64,000 nucleotides of DNA from Aphis gossypii (lineage: Eukaryota; Arthropoda; Insecta; Hemiptera; Aphididae), in the NCBI RefSeq assembly GCF_020184175.1, contig NC_065531.1, forward strand, positions 39,577,213-39,641,212. Direction: 5' to 3'. The translations under genes and the position numbers were made by a program. How positions within the stretch are numbered: the stretch's first letter is position 1; each line of letters begins with the position of its first letter. Under the pieces are notes generated by a model. The model worked only from the letters and a program-made list of their open reading frames with translations, ran no database searches and was not told where the DNA came from. Shown here one piece after another: positions 24,067 through 37,792 of the stretch.

Positions 24067-27000
24067 TCATATTTTGTCGGCTTTTTTCGCGATTTCGCGC
24101 ACCACTTCCCTGTAAATGATCGGATCGAGGTTCTTGCCCAGCATGTACAGCACCCACCAGTCACCCAACGATATTTTGTTCGTCACGGCTTTGGCGACGT
24201 CGTCGGTTATCAACCTGTAGTGACGGTACCGCAACAAGTTCTTCCTTGCGGTCGCGTTGTACATGATCATCACCCTGTGTAGAGAAGAAAAAAAAACAAG
24301 AACGAACCAATAAATAAATTATACGTATAACCATCGGCCGATCGTTGTTTATTGACTGCAGGTCGGGTTGTCGCGGGTATAGGCGTATATTATATGCATC
24401 GTATATTATACGATTTTATATACTCTATTATATAGGTATAAAGACCGCGACGTCTGAGGTGTTTTCTACATTATCCTCACTCCGTTTCGGCCGTCGAACC
24501 CCGCGGGACGGGTTTTAACACTCGTGTGTGAGAAGAAACCGTCGAGTCTAAACGAAAAAAAATATTCCGAAGCGCTCATACGAACCGCTTTTATATACAT
24601 CGTGATATTATATTATTATCATTATTATTATTATATAGTCTTAGCGCGTCGACCGAGCTGGTTATTCTCTATATTCCATTATGCGCGGCGGTAATCGATC
24701 GCGTACCAATTTAATATATAATATTATGATTATTATTACGCGATGTGTAATGTACAGTATACCGCGATCCTTATGCACCAATATCCGAGCTGGTTTAGAA
24801 ATCGAATTGTGAATATCGAAAAGAAGATTTAAAATGGATTTCGTAAGAGTTGTGCACTGAATATGACTTTTTTTTTAAAAAAATTATAGAAATAGGAAAG
24901 ACCATAAACAAATTTCAAAATGGTTAAAGTATACGGTTCATACGTACAATAACGTTGTAGGTATACTTATATAGTTTAATTACGTAAATTACGACTACAG
25001 CAGTCCGTATTGTTGGTATTTTTTATTTGTTTACGGATAGTGACTAGTGTTAATACATTAGACGCATATTAAAAGATATCGTTACTTTATGATAAGTTAA
25101 AAAACCATTATAAGAAATGGATGGTGTTTTAAAGTTATTACTCATGATAATGTATGTAATTATAATATTAATATAATACATATTTTATTCTCGAGCAGAT
25201 TAGAAACAATCGCATAATACGCAATGCCAATATTGGTATTTTTAAATAATAATTTTTAAACAACCTAACTTGGTACCATCGATTAAAAATGTAAACAATT
25301 ATTGTATATACATTTTATGTACAATTATTGTACATAAAAGTAAATACTATTAAATATTAAAACGTTACAATGTAATGGTGTTAAACTAACTTCAGAAGTA
25401 CAGCTCATATCTGCGTAACGTTATCGAGTACACTTGCGAACTAAGAAGTGTGAAAAATAAATAAATATAATAACAACGTATATTAATTTTACAATACTTA
25501 AATAGGTATACTACCAGTCAAATTCACTACAACAATTTATCTGGTATTACCATTTATAGTCATGTCAACGATACGATACTTAAGCATATCGAAGTTCATA
25601 TTGCTGTTATATGTACAGTTAATAACGTTAAGCTGGTACATTTTATTAATTCTCAAGTCAAATAACCTTATTTTTTCTTTAACTTTGTAACAAACCTTTT
25701 ATATCAAATCAATGAACAATGGTATGATCATATACGATTGATATTTATACTATTAATAAGGAGATTTGAATGTTTTGACTTACTTGAAGTACTTTATTGT
25801 TTATAAAAACTACGTTTAAGAAAAATAAAAAACTTTTTTTATCTCTTTATAGTTATACCTACTACACAATAAATATATACCTACTTAAGAAAGAAATGTA
25901 GAATATTCAAAATATTTTAACGTTGCTTAGCTGATTTTTATGAGTTATTTCAAATTACACCATTACATTATAAATATTATGATATTATAATATCGGTATG
26001 AATTTCAATTCGATATTTATTTAATCGCGATACGCACTAAATAATAATATAAGATTATGACTGTAGGTACCTGTGACAGATCATTAGGATCAACGCTCCC
26101 AACAACAGTAGATACCAAAACCATATGAATATGTAAGTCTTTTCGTTTACGATGTTCAGTGGTAACACGCATAGCGAATCATGCTTTTGCACGGTTCCCG
26201 AGGGTCCAAACTTGTGAAACGTGCACTTGGTCACCCGAGGAAAAATGAAAACCATCGGGTCCACCCGTTTTTCCTGATGTTCGGTGGACATGCCAATGAC
26301 GCGCAACCCGTACGTATAGAACTCTCCACCAAAAAATCTATTCATCCAGTATATCTGCAGCACAATGTTGGCCAGGCACATGAACTCGCACATCCAATAC
26401 TTGGCTGCATACCAGGTGTGTTTCTGAAAAAATATACATATTCGTACATTTTCCAATTTTTTTAAAACATATAATTTTTATTTAAATTTCTTTATTTGTT
26501 ATCTGAACAGATTTTATTATGAAATATACTAGGTAGATACTAAATTACATTAATATTTTAATACTATTTGTATATTTTCGTTCTGTAATTAAATCGAAAT
26601 TTATGTGAAAAGCGGATATTATTTTTTACTCATAATTATGAATTGGATAAACAATGTTTTATGGTCGTACTGAAAATGCACAGTTATTAATTTCTTGTTA
26701 ATTTATGCACAATGTCAATAATGTCATAATAATACTTAATTAAAAAAATATAATATGTGCAATATATTATAATACATATGTTTCAGTAGAGCCACATACC
26801 AACGACTTAAATGAACAGACATAACAGTGACGACCTAAATGCAATTTAATACCAGTAAGTAGTTATTGAATATTACTTGTTATCCGTTAAGTCATACATA
26901 TTATAATTTAAAGTCATCTATCTTCTGTAGTTGAAATATAATATGTATACACTATACATGTGATTAATAGCATAATAATTATTATTACCTAATATTATCT

Positions 27001-30000
27001 ACGTCGTATAAATTAGTCATTTACAAGGCTATATCTATAAATTTTTTGCTTGAGTGGGAGTCCAAAATGAGTATTTTAGTCAATGTTGAAAATTTTGAAA
27101 TTTCGTTATTATGAAGAAAAAATATTTGTTATGACTGAAAATATTTACGAGTATAATATTTATGTAGGTAGTAAATGTTAAAAACTATTTTAAACATTTG
27201 CAGGATGCTTAGAAATGTTGAGGAGTCTGAACTCCATTTAGCATCAGATAAGCGTTGGTCATATCATTATATTGTTAGGTATACAGTGAATTTTTAGTGA
27301 ATTAGAATTCGCATTGCATTTGTTAAGTGTTATTTCTTAATAATAATAATTACCTATTTTTTAGTTGTATGTAGAATTTTGTTTATTTGAACACGGTATT
27401 GGTGTACTCTAAAAAGTTAATTTATCAACTTTATCATCATTTTCTTAAAGTCCAAGAAAACCCCACAGAAAATATATTGCCGAAGAGATTAAAACAATTT
27501 CTACGTGGAATTGTATGTCAAAAACGATGTTAAATGCAACATAGTTTATGATTTTTTCAAAAATATTATTGGGACATTGTTCTGTATCAACACAAGCCAC
27601 CACACAAAAATGAATCGAGTATGTACTTAATATAATATTGAAATTTGAAACCAAAACCGTGTTATAGTGTCCAAAGGTTGTAAAGGAAACATTCGTACAG
27701 TAGTTACTGAACGCTGAAAACAAAAGAGTTACGTCATGCACTGTTGTCTTTCAATCGTACAGCGTCGACCGTTCGAGAAACAACGATAACAACCTAGTAT
27801 TAGTATTATTTCGTACAAAAAAATCAAAGCTAATTGTTTTAAACGTTTTTATGTCAAAATGGTAAAGCTAAAATATATACACACACGTCCAACCATTTTA
27901 ACTTATAATGACTACATACAGTTTAAATTTTTTTGAAACGTGTAATATTATATTTATTATATTAACAGTGCTCGCAGAATGTAAATTCGCGCAGAAAATG
28001 AACAATTGGTCGATAAATAGCAATGTCGAAAATTCCACACGTTAACCGACCGAACAATGTGTACGAAAATTATAATTTTTTCTCATAATTCACTGTTACG
28101 AATAAACCTCCTAATATACAAATGTATGTGACTTGTCCGGTATGTATATTATATTGTTTTATAGGCTCTCTCGACGCGTCATCGTATATATTATTTACAT
28201 CTCCCATTTTATACGCCGTGTAATATGCTCGAGACTAGGACGAGATACATATTTTTTTATGATAGCCTCTTAAATTTCAACATGAATACCTGCTACAATG
28301 CCTATAGGGGATCATATTATTAGTGAGTGAAATTATAGTGCTTAGAAACTTGAATACGCGACACACTGTTGTACATAAGCTCTTATCAACGTCTAAACCA
28401 TACTTATGGGCATATATTATAAACACAATATGTAATATGTGTCGTACGCGTTTGTGATTTCTGTATAATTATCGTGTTGATGTACTGTTGCCAGTAATTG
28501 CTAGTACATAGGTATACCACGTTATGTATCATAATTATTATGTTAAACGTTACGTAGGCGCTCATACAAAATACATATTATCACTACATATAGGCACCTA
28601 TATTATACAATGTTTCTTTACAGTTTCGTCGGTTTGAATATTTGAATAACTTCTATGCAACAGTTCATATAATATTATAATATGTACGGAAATGTATTTG
28701 TTTTCTTACGCTCAGTATTACTATAATACGACGTATAGTATACCAAACAAAGAAAGTAATAAATCGACGGTGCGGTGTATGTTTTTATAATGTTCTACAA
28801 ATTAAGATGATTATTGAATTGGTAATATAACATTGGAGAGGTTAAAGTTCGGGTATATCACCTCTTTATTAATTAAACATTAATAATGGAATATTCAAAC
28901 GATAACAATAAACTAGGAGCATGTTATTATTATTTTTCATAATAACCTGCTGGTCTTATATGTTTGAAGAATACAATATTAGTATCAATGGTAAATGGTA
29001 ATAATGATATACATTTCTTATGACGCATACATTAAATTTAAAGCACTTAGAAAAAGTAATTTCGATGTCACATAATATGAACGTTAAAAATCAATTTCTT
29101 ATATAAATGCTTGTACATGTATTATAATGTTTCGATGAAAAATCTAATTGACGTAATTAAAAAAAACAAATCCCTAATACTGCCAAATGAAAACGACAAA
29201 CGATGTGGTCTACGTGCATACAGCTACTTATCGCGTTAAATCGAATGAGTCACTGCATATAATATGATAATAATTTTGTTTACACAATATGTATAGTACA
29301 TTAATTATATATTAGATATCATTATCGAAGTCTTTTTTACCATATTTTTGGACGTAAAAATGCATACTATAGCTGTTTTTTTGTGTCTTTTATTATATAA
29401 AAAAAAATATAATTTCGTGATTTATACTAATTCACAGAACATTTGAATATGATACTTATATTTATTTATTTTTATTACTTTTTAAATTTATTAGTTTTTA
29501 TATTTTTTTGATAATCTACAATAAAAAGTTTATGTTTCGTAGTCTTAAAAATTTTATTTTTTTGTGAAGATTATTTTTTTATTTTTAGTTCATGTATCTA
29601 AATATTAAAATTTCATAGTTACCAATTCTAAATAGACAATTCTTTCTTTTTAATATTTTAAAAATTATTTGTAGTTATTATTGTTTATTTAATTGAACCA
29701 CATATTGAAAAGATACATTGCGGAATTGTTGAATATAAATTTTTAGTGTTGTGCACATGCAAATTACATACAATTATATTTTAAGATTAAAATTAAAAAT
29801 GAATTAAGACGAACTATTCGGGCCACAATTATTTACAACACATCAGAGTTATAGTATATCGATTTCTTCTGATTGAAAAATATAAAAATAATAATTTTGA
29901 CCGAGGTGAATTATATGAAATTTCTATACAACGAAACAGTTTCCTTTCGTTGTTAATGTTTGCCAACCGCCAACCGCACAAATATATATAGTCTATATAT

Positions 30001-31158
30001 ATTATGTAATATATATATATATACTCGTATTTAGGTGTAATTTTTTGTATCGTTTTTCGACCGGACGAGAAACGTCTTGACCCGTGACGTTTTCCAAAAT
30101 TACTGCAGCGCAGCTTGTCGAATCATCTGTAAAACATTTACTACTACGATGATTCGGAAAAATACACCGTTACCTTTATAATTATATATCTTATAATATA
30201 TTGTGTACAATTGACACAATACGCTCTATTATTCTGATAAAACAAATATATTTTATATTTTGTTGGAAGACAAACATCGTAAATAAACACGATAAGTCTG
30301 TTATACTAGCGTGGCAGTACGTATTTATAGTTTATGCAACAATATTTATTATAAAACTTAGGCAATAATTTAGCATTTAATAATTTTGTAACAATTTGTA
30401 CTATATTCTTTTTCGTAGATTTTACAAATGTTACAATCGCCGACACAACTCTTTTCGACACACAGAAAACGGTCACAACTATGCAATATATATATACACA
30501 GAAAATCCATCCGTCTGACCGCCGCCAATAAAAAAAACGGTCTCGGGGGTGGTAAAATGTGTACGTACGGTGACGTCCGCAAAGGTCGGCCTAAAACGGA
30601 GCTGCCACGTGTAGCTATACACGCATGCGCGTTCAAATGGCGGGTACTCACTCTGATGTGGGTGAGCATGTAGTTGACGAGTATCTTCTTCTGCTTTTCG
30701 CGCTCCTTCTCGGCGCCCAGCCCGATCTGCAGGCCCATGACCAGCGTGGACATCAACGAGCCCTCCTGCATGTCCCACACCCACTTGGGGAAGTAGCACA
30801 ACATGGCCTGGAAGAACAGGGCGAAGCACACCCACTGGTAGTACGTGTAATACTTGGGTGGTTCACCGTTTTCGGGCCCGACGCCCGGGTGCGCGGCGCC
30901 CACGCCCTGTTCCCTGAGGAACGCGTCCGGCATGGTGAACGTGGACGTGATCCAGCAGTACGTGTTTACCGGCCTGGTGGGCAGCCCGTCCACGATGCAC
31001 TGGATCGGATTGCCCACGTACTGCGTGGCCGTCACCATTATGGAGCACGCGAGTAACACGACGGTGGTGAACGTGACGTGTACCCGGAAAACCGTACCGT
31101 CGATGGTCACCGGCTGACGTTTGACGAACTCCCTGAGTCCGCCCAACAGCTTCAACAT
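24067..31158 (-). CDS. inx1: Innexin Inx1 (ogre-type) gap-junction subunit
   Basis: Three coding exons on the minus strand: 31158-30652, 26423-26071 and 24274-24067. All have GT-AG borders and total 1068 nt, giving 355 residues, close to the family length of about 360. The protein is a four-helix plasma-membrane subunit of insect gap junctions and hemichannels. Diagnostic features are Cys54 and Cys68 in extracellular loop 1, YYQWV at 106-110 at the start of the second helix, and Cys236 and Cys254 in loop 2. An N-terminus opening MLKLLG and a C-terminal GDWW...RNLDP-like stretch match the Inx1/ogre subgroup better than other innexins. The start is the internal ATG that aligns with the family; an upstream in-frame ATG exists 14 codons earlier. 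Introns are 4.2 and 1.8 kb. Exon 1 is CpG- and GC-rich, while exons 2 and 3 are less so. Confidence 0.94.
24275..26070 (-). other. inx1 intron 2 (about 1.8 kb)
   Basis: Bounded by GT at the exon 2 donor and AG before 24274. It contains CpG-enriched AT/GC mosaic sequence at about 24300-24800 and otherwise AT-rich DNA. No nested gene is supported. Confidence 0.8.
26424..30651 (-). other. inx1 intron 1 (about 4.2 kb)
   Basis: Runs from the donor GTGAGT after exon 1 to the acceptor CAG before exon 2. It is AT-rich. The only notable open frame is 27445-27741 on the minus strand, which has no recognised domain. No transposon ends were found. Confidence 0.8.
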
Positions 31159-31660
31159 GTTGCGGACGGTTGCGAATACTATACGACGAAGACTATACAA
31201 ACGGAAACGAAACGCGACTGCAGTTACGGTGGTGGCGGTGCACCGGCCGCTGTTGTCATGGCACGTCGAGAGGACGCACCGCGAGCGGACTTCCGGCGGT
31301 AAACGATGGAGACGACGGAAACAAACAATTATTAATGTACGACGACGTTAACGATAACACGACCGGTGCGACGGCGGGCGAACGATTTTCAAAATATTTT
31401 ACGGCGCGAGTGATGTAAACGCGAAGGAAACGACACCGACTGCACGACGCGAACACCACAGCTGTCTGCTACTATAATACTGCTACTACTACTGCCGCCG
31501 CCGTCGCCTCCAACTACCGTACGCGTAGCCATCCTCCCCCTTTCGCGGTCGCAGGACGCGACAGGGCCACCGTGTTATACGCGCGCACGTCCAGTACTAC
31601 CAACAACAACAACAACAACAACAACAATCACAACAATCACTTCGGCGGCGTTACGCGCAA
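31159..31660. promoter_or_regulatory. CpG-rich 5' flank / probable promoter of inx1, with (CAA)n tract
   Basis: This stretch is much richer in CpG and GC than the rest of the window. It directly precedes the inx1 start codon, so it probably holds the 5' leader and promoter. It includes a trinucleotide ACTGCT/CCG-type stretch near 31470-31505 and a (CAA)n run at about 31600-31627. The several open frames here on both strands are by-products of the composition. Confidence 0.45.
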
Positions 31661-34600
31661 TTACTATTTTCAAACGGTCAATTTTTCCTTCCGGTCAATA
31701 TATATACATTTTTCGACGGTCTTATTCAATATGTTTTTTGTGTACGTGAATGGGGGGGAGCTAAATGGATGTGATTCGATTCCTTAAAATTCGTCTTTAG
31801 TTTTCGTGATGACGACTTAGCTTCCTTAGGTGTTTATTGCCTACCTCAGATATATGGTGGTTTAATCTCTCTACCAAAAAAAAAGGCATTCAAAGATCGC
31901 CCCCTTCCCCATAATTTAAATGATGATTATTTTTTTTTAATGTTAATTCATATTTTAATAATAATAATTGATCGCCTCGTTTTGTGTCAAGAGATCTCAT
32001 CATTCCCGCCAATGATCCAATATCTGTTCTCCATACATAATATCAGTCGCGAATAAAATATTCATCGAGTATATCGCTGTAGATCTTTTTTATCCGCGTA
32101 CGCGATGTCGACGTGCGCGTTTACGCACCACGTCTGCGATGAGAACCCCTGGTCCGGCGTCAGCGTTAAACTAAAAGGGGTCGGTCCCGCCGTCGCGACG
32201 GGAAACGCGCGCGCCAGTCCTACCGACCCTAAACAAAGTGGTGCCGAACGGGTCGGTTATGTACGCCCACACGTATAAAATAACATGCCCACTACCTAGG
32301 TATAGGTATGAGTAATATATTTATTAATTTATTATACAACTATTCTACGCGATCGGCCGTATACGTGAAAATCGTTGGTCTCGATTTCGTTTCCTAACCC
32401 ACATTCAGCTATTGCGGTAGGAAAACCTCACGACATTCGACGCCCGTGTACCAATAATGTAGGTACAACGTAAAATAGTACAGTGACTTTCACTCGATCA
32501 CCGCCGCCGACGACGCAGAGACGGAAAAATAGTTACTTAATGATGATGATAATAATAATAACACGTATTTGTACACAAACGTTGCGCCCAAAATGTGGCG
32601 GTATTAGAAGCGAATAGTTTCTACGGGCTGGCCGTACGATATAATTATTATATACAATAGTATTATATTATACGAGTATAATATTGTAGGCCGAGAGACG
32701 ACCCCGAATGATATATTTAATCATAGGTTTTGTCAGACGGCGGCGGGAGAACGTAGAGAACGTTATACGCTACACGCACACACCCACACCCACGCGCTCA
32801 CACACACACGCATATATATATTATCATTTCGTCAGTATTTTTTGTTTTTACTTTTTTGGTAGATATACAGTGATTTTTTTTAGTCGCATTTGCAGGTATA
32901 CTGGAGTAACTCGCCGTCATGTATAAATTTGATATTATATTTTAGCTGGGCTTCCTGCGTGATGTCAAAGCTGTTATACCTAATTTACCTATTACATATT
33001 ATTACATCATTATTTTCACAGTCCCTGCGAGAAATTCACGATGTGAACGACGAAGTCAATTATTCCCTATGAAAAGCGATATCTACAGAAATTCAATCGA
33101 TTTTGATTACGATACAATATCATGTACGAGTCGTCGCACGTATTTAAACACGGGCTACCTAAATGTAAAACGTTCACTTGAAATTTTCAAATAGAATTAA
33201 TAACGATGATCTGAATCGATACCCTTTTAAGTAATTGGTCAAGTACGGATCACGGGCATCATCGAATAGAAAGCACATCAAGATCACAACGCGACATGCC
33301 ACTACAATTAATACACACATACAGCTGCATAGCCAGGGAGGTTATTAATTGTCAATTGTCATAACCTTCCCCCTCTTCAAATGTCTACGACTATTTTCGT
33401 CATTTAGTGACTTTTCTTTATAACCTTCTATCTTTTAAAGTTTTTCAAACTATTAAAATCAATTTTTTTTTAATTATTATTATCAAACTTTAACACATTT
33501 TTATAACTCTATCTGTTATCGTCACTGTCTCAAAAGATCATTATTTTTTATTTTTATTATGTCCGCTAAAAACATACTTCAGAAACTTCACTGGACGTAA
33601 TAATATCATTAATGGTTCGTCATCATGACATTATACATCGTGACCTTTGTTATTAAAATTGACGATGTATTAAACAAGCTTTCTAAGTGTCCGTGAAGTT
33701 TAGAAATACATTTTAAAATACGCGTATGACGCCAATAAAAAAATATTGTATATAGGTACCTATAGGTATTTAATTAAATTTTTTTAAAGATGTTGTTTGT
33801 TTAACAAATAAAAATACTATCTTATACTATAAAGAATCTAAAATTCAACCCCCTCCTCGACCGAAATACTTTCCTGATGGTTACGCCACTAAGACACACA
33901 CATAATATTTATGCTCTTGGTACGCTGTGTAGATAATATTATCCAGGAGACGCGTTAACACAATATATCTACCCTGGCGCGCGACGATGGATGTATTTAC
34001 CCGCATATTATCATCGTAATCATCATCGTTGGTGTGGCGATGAGTAGTTTACATTAAATATATTATATTGAACACGACCCGCGGTCACACGTGATAGGTG
34101 TGTTGTTTTTATTATTATTATTCTTTTTAAATTTTATTTCACTACGGTTTTTTTTTTATTTAATTTTTATTAGCCCGTCATTATACCTACATATATCATA
34201 TGTGCGCGTGTGTGTGCATGTGTGCGGGTGTACAGTACGCGTACACGAATATAGTGTCAGTAGTGTGCACACTTATATATATAAATATACGTCTAATGTA
34301 GAATGTGCCTATATCTGGTATATACGTCTGTCCGATGCCGCGTGCGTGGTTACGACCGTGAACTCGGGACCGCGTGCTTTTTGTTCCGTGTGGTCGTCGA
34401 ATACACTTTGGACGGATTCTCGTTAAGTGCTCCCCCTCACGTATACGCGTACGAACCCCTTCCACCCCGAAAACCGGTTTTCCGGCAATCATATCGTTCC
34501 GTGTGCGTCGTGTAAACGCATATTGCGTCGTCTATATATATTATTATTATATTAACTATTAATGTGCACCAGAAATTCGAATTATTCGGTTTGTATATGT

Positions 34601-37600
34601 TTGTATTCAGGCCAGTCACACGCGATACATAGGTATATGTACACACAGACAGCGGAATCCGAATTAAAATATAAGACACAGTCCGAGGTCCAGATGTACG
34701 TATTGAAATGTCCTTCGGAACGATCATCTCCTTCGTCCTAGTGCGTAGAGTGGTATCACGAGGTCGAGGTCTGCCGCAATCGTGCGCTTAGAATTATCGG
34801 CGATGTATCACAATAATGTCTATCCGTTTGATATATTAATATTATGACGATCGCGTGTTTGGACTAGACCGTTTCATTATCCCTTAACGTCAGGAAAACT
34901 TTTTTTTATACTCACAGCACAAATAATTGTATACCTTTTCACACAAAAATAAAAAAAACAACACTATATTGACACGGGCTTCACAGCCGAATTGGTTTTT
35001 ATGTTTGGCGATTCGAACAATAAAGTTTCTTAAGGTCGAACGATGGACGTATTTTAGATGAGGTGGTGTGCGTACGTTATTGTCACGCGCTGTCCTAAGA
35101 ATAATATGATGGCGTTCGACTTTGAGAAAGCGACCTTTATAGAAGAGTTGACGAATTGTGTTCTAAAGATCTAGTTTTTTATCGGTTTTTATTATCAACA
35201 AAAATGAGGTTAAACATTATATTGTGTACAGGAGTTATACTAATGTTTGACGTCCGGAACGAAACTTCCTGTAAAAATAAACACCGTGTCGTTGATAATA
35301 TGCGGTAATATAATATATTATAATAAAATATAATTTAACAAAGTATAAAAAAAAATCTATATTCGTCTTTCTATAGCAGATACGTATGTCGTCAAAACAA
35401 ATTTTTAAAAATCCAATTCACATAAAAATATAGTTAATCATAAGCAAATCAAAAAGTAAACGACGAGTACATTATTGAATAAAAGGGTATCTACCTAAAA
35501 CGAATGTTTGTTATCGTTGAACCAGTAATGCATGGCGACTGGCGGGAAGTACACTTTATAAGTAGTATAAGATATAAACAAATATAAGTCGTAACAGTAA
35601 ATCTTTTTATCCCATCTGAAGTGTATTTGGGAATTTATTGAAGGTTCTTTCATTAATGACTTGACATTTTCGAGTAGGTAAACGAAGAACGCGGTTATAA
35701 ATATATGGGTAGAAATGAAAACGAAAAACCAACAGGAATTCGGTCTAATCTTGAGACAACATCAAGAACACATTTTTAATTTTATAGACATGTCACATTT
35801 TATACGTATATAAGTGCTTGCGGTGTTGCAACTGAGTTTTCTACATCAGACACGGTTTATAACAATAATAACTAACTATGCCGTGGCTATTGTGTTATTT
35901 TTGTTTTTTTTTTTTATTATACATATATCAGTCGGTTTTTACAGTTTTTCCACTGTCATTTGGCTTCCTTCTAATGATAATTATTCTGCTCCACAGCTGA
36001 CTCCTTCCTACGTATTGATAATGAACGTTTCGTATAATGATACAAAGTAAATTATTGAATTTAAGGCTCACAACAAGTTTAACCGAGATTAAACTATGTG
36101 ATTTGGATTTATAACGAAATTGGAATAATAATAATAATTAATACTCAAACGCTTCAAACCGATATTGTAGTTTGTGATCTATTTTAACCGTTGAATTGAC
36201 AACGAGATTTTCACAAGTATTTCGACAACTAGTTTTTATTACCCTTAGATAACTGCGTCCGGTTTAAATTTAATTTACGAATATGTTCACGGCGTGTTTG
36301 TTGAACACCATGTCAAACCTATTGTCAAAGATTTTTATTGAAACGTCCTGAATATTTATTAGCATAATAATAATCATTAATGATCCTACAAATAGTCTCA
36401 TCAGTCATCATAGTTGACACGGACGCAAGATTTCATTGGAAGGAGAACTGACACGGATTTGTTACACAATATTTAAATGTTTAAAAGTATTTATTTTGGA
36501 ATAAATTAAAATACTTGCGACGTTTTTATAAGTACAATATTTTACTTTTATTTTTTTAAATAGATTGTAAAATAACATTTTAAATTATCATCAATGGTAA
36601 TAATCATCTGATTATATCTATTGAAATAAATCTTAATAGATACTAGATTATCGTTTATAAGATATTTTTTTAGTACGGATTTTGATTATTAAAATTTTCA
36701 AATTTCTTTAAATCATTTTCAACATATTTAGTCCTTATATTATAAAAGAGGAGGTAATGTGAAAGCGGTCACCTCCCGGTCGTCAGTTCAAAAACGAAAA
36801 AAAGTCCTTACGTTAACCTAATATTTTGAAAACTTATAAATATTTTAGAACATTAACATAAGTAAATTTTTGTTGTTTATAAGTTTTAACTATTTAAATA
36901 CAAAATTTAAAACTTTTAAATTTCTTAATAATTAAAAAAAAATGGAGGGTTTAGGGGTTCATCCCCCCACCCCTGAAATATTTTACAACTAATAAATTTA
37001 ATTTATATAAGTAACTTAATTATAATAATTCACCATGTGGCCATTTGGGCACCTAATAATATAAAGACTATGTTTGATGGCGATTTCTTTAATACAGGTA
37101 ATATAATATTATTATATTATACATAGATAAGTCATAGTCGTACAAGATTAAAGACGTTTTGTCAATCGTATTGTTGATAATTCGTATTACACAGTGTAGG
37201 TGTAAAAACATAATTTGTTTATGAGACACTCTATAATATATAAATAATAAAAAAAACTCCCTTTGTTGCGTTCCAAGAAATGGAGTGAAAACTTTAGAAA
37301 TTATCATATACTTTCAGTGTTCAACCTTACAACTTCGTGAGAGTGAATATTTAAAATCGCAATAGAACAAATTATATTAATTTAGTCATTTGGAGTGTCA
37401 TATGCAAATAAATGTACCTATCTACCTATAAGCTACGACTTACCAATATGAAAACGGGAACGTCAGAAGATATGAAATATCAAAGTCAATCGGTATTATA
37501 TAAGACTAACCTCTGACTTTTATATAACAGTGCTGTATCTGAAGTGTCTCGTATACTAAACTTTGAGCACCCGGAGAATACGTTTTTTTTGTTTGTCAAT

Positions 37601-37792
37601 CGTTAAATTTGGTTTTCTTTTCCAGATGCTGTGAATTTTTATTTTCACTCTCACTGTTTCTTTTACGGCCACTCATATTTAATCTCGATTTCTATCATTT
37701 GCAACTATGTAACTATGTACATAATAACAACATCGTAACAACTGATTGCTAAAAACAATCACTATACTCTATATTGACATTTTCCCTCTGAA
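31661..37792. other. Intergenic, no gene supported
   Basis: The region contains a CpG-rich patch at 32090-32290 with the palindrome CCGTCGCGACGG. It also has (CA)n/(TA)n microsatellite DNA at 32776-32825 and a TG-rich stretch at 34200-34235. One micro-retroposon lies at 36738-36802. An 88-codon stop-free frame on the minus strand near 35510-35775 was examined and not accepted. The CpG patches could be distal promoters or enhancers, but no specific site is recognised. Confidence 0.5.
36738..36802 (+). mobile_element. Micro-retroposon copy 1 (about 50-bp structured core, A-rich tail)
   Basis: The core from 36748 shares the segment GAAAGCGGTC...CTCCCGGTCGTC with two other copies in the window. 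It ends in an A-rich tail and is bracketed by an 8-bp direct repeat AGTCCTTA (36730-36737 and 36803-36810). The first ten bases are not shared with the other copies, so this copy is either less truncated or carries filler DNA. Confidence 0.65.

Noticed and set aside
27445..27741. 98-codon minus-strand frame inside inx1 intron 1
   Set aside because: It is hydrophobic, but AT-rich DNA commonly gives such frames. No motif, splice context or regulatory signal supports it.
30425..31460. Several plus- and minus-strand open frames over inx1 exon 1 and its 5' flank
   Set aside because: They overlap the innexin exon in other frames and have biased composition without recognisable domains.
34091..34562. 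Open frames over TG-rich and TA-rich simple sequence
   Set aside because: They are produced by microsatellite-like DNA; the translations are low-complexity.
35510..35775. Stop-free minus-strand stretch of 88 codons with a hydrophobic start
   Set aside because: It lacks a convincing acceptor with a polypyrimidine tract, and no partner exon was found upstream.
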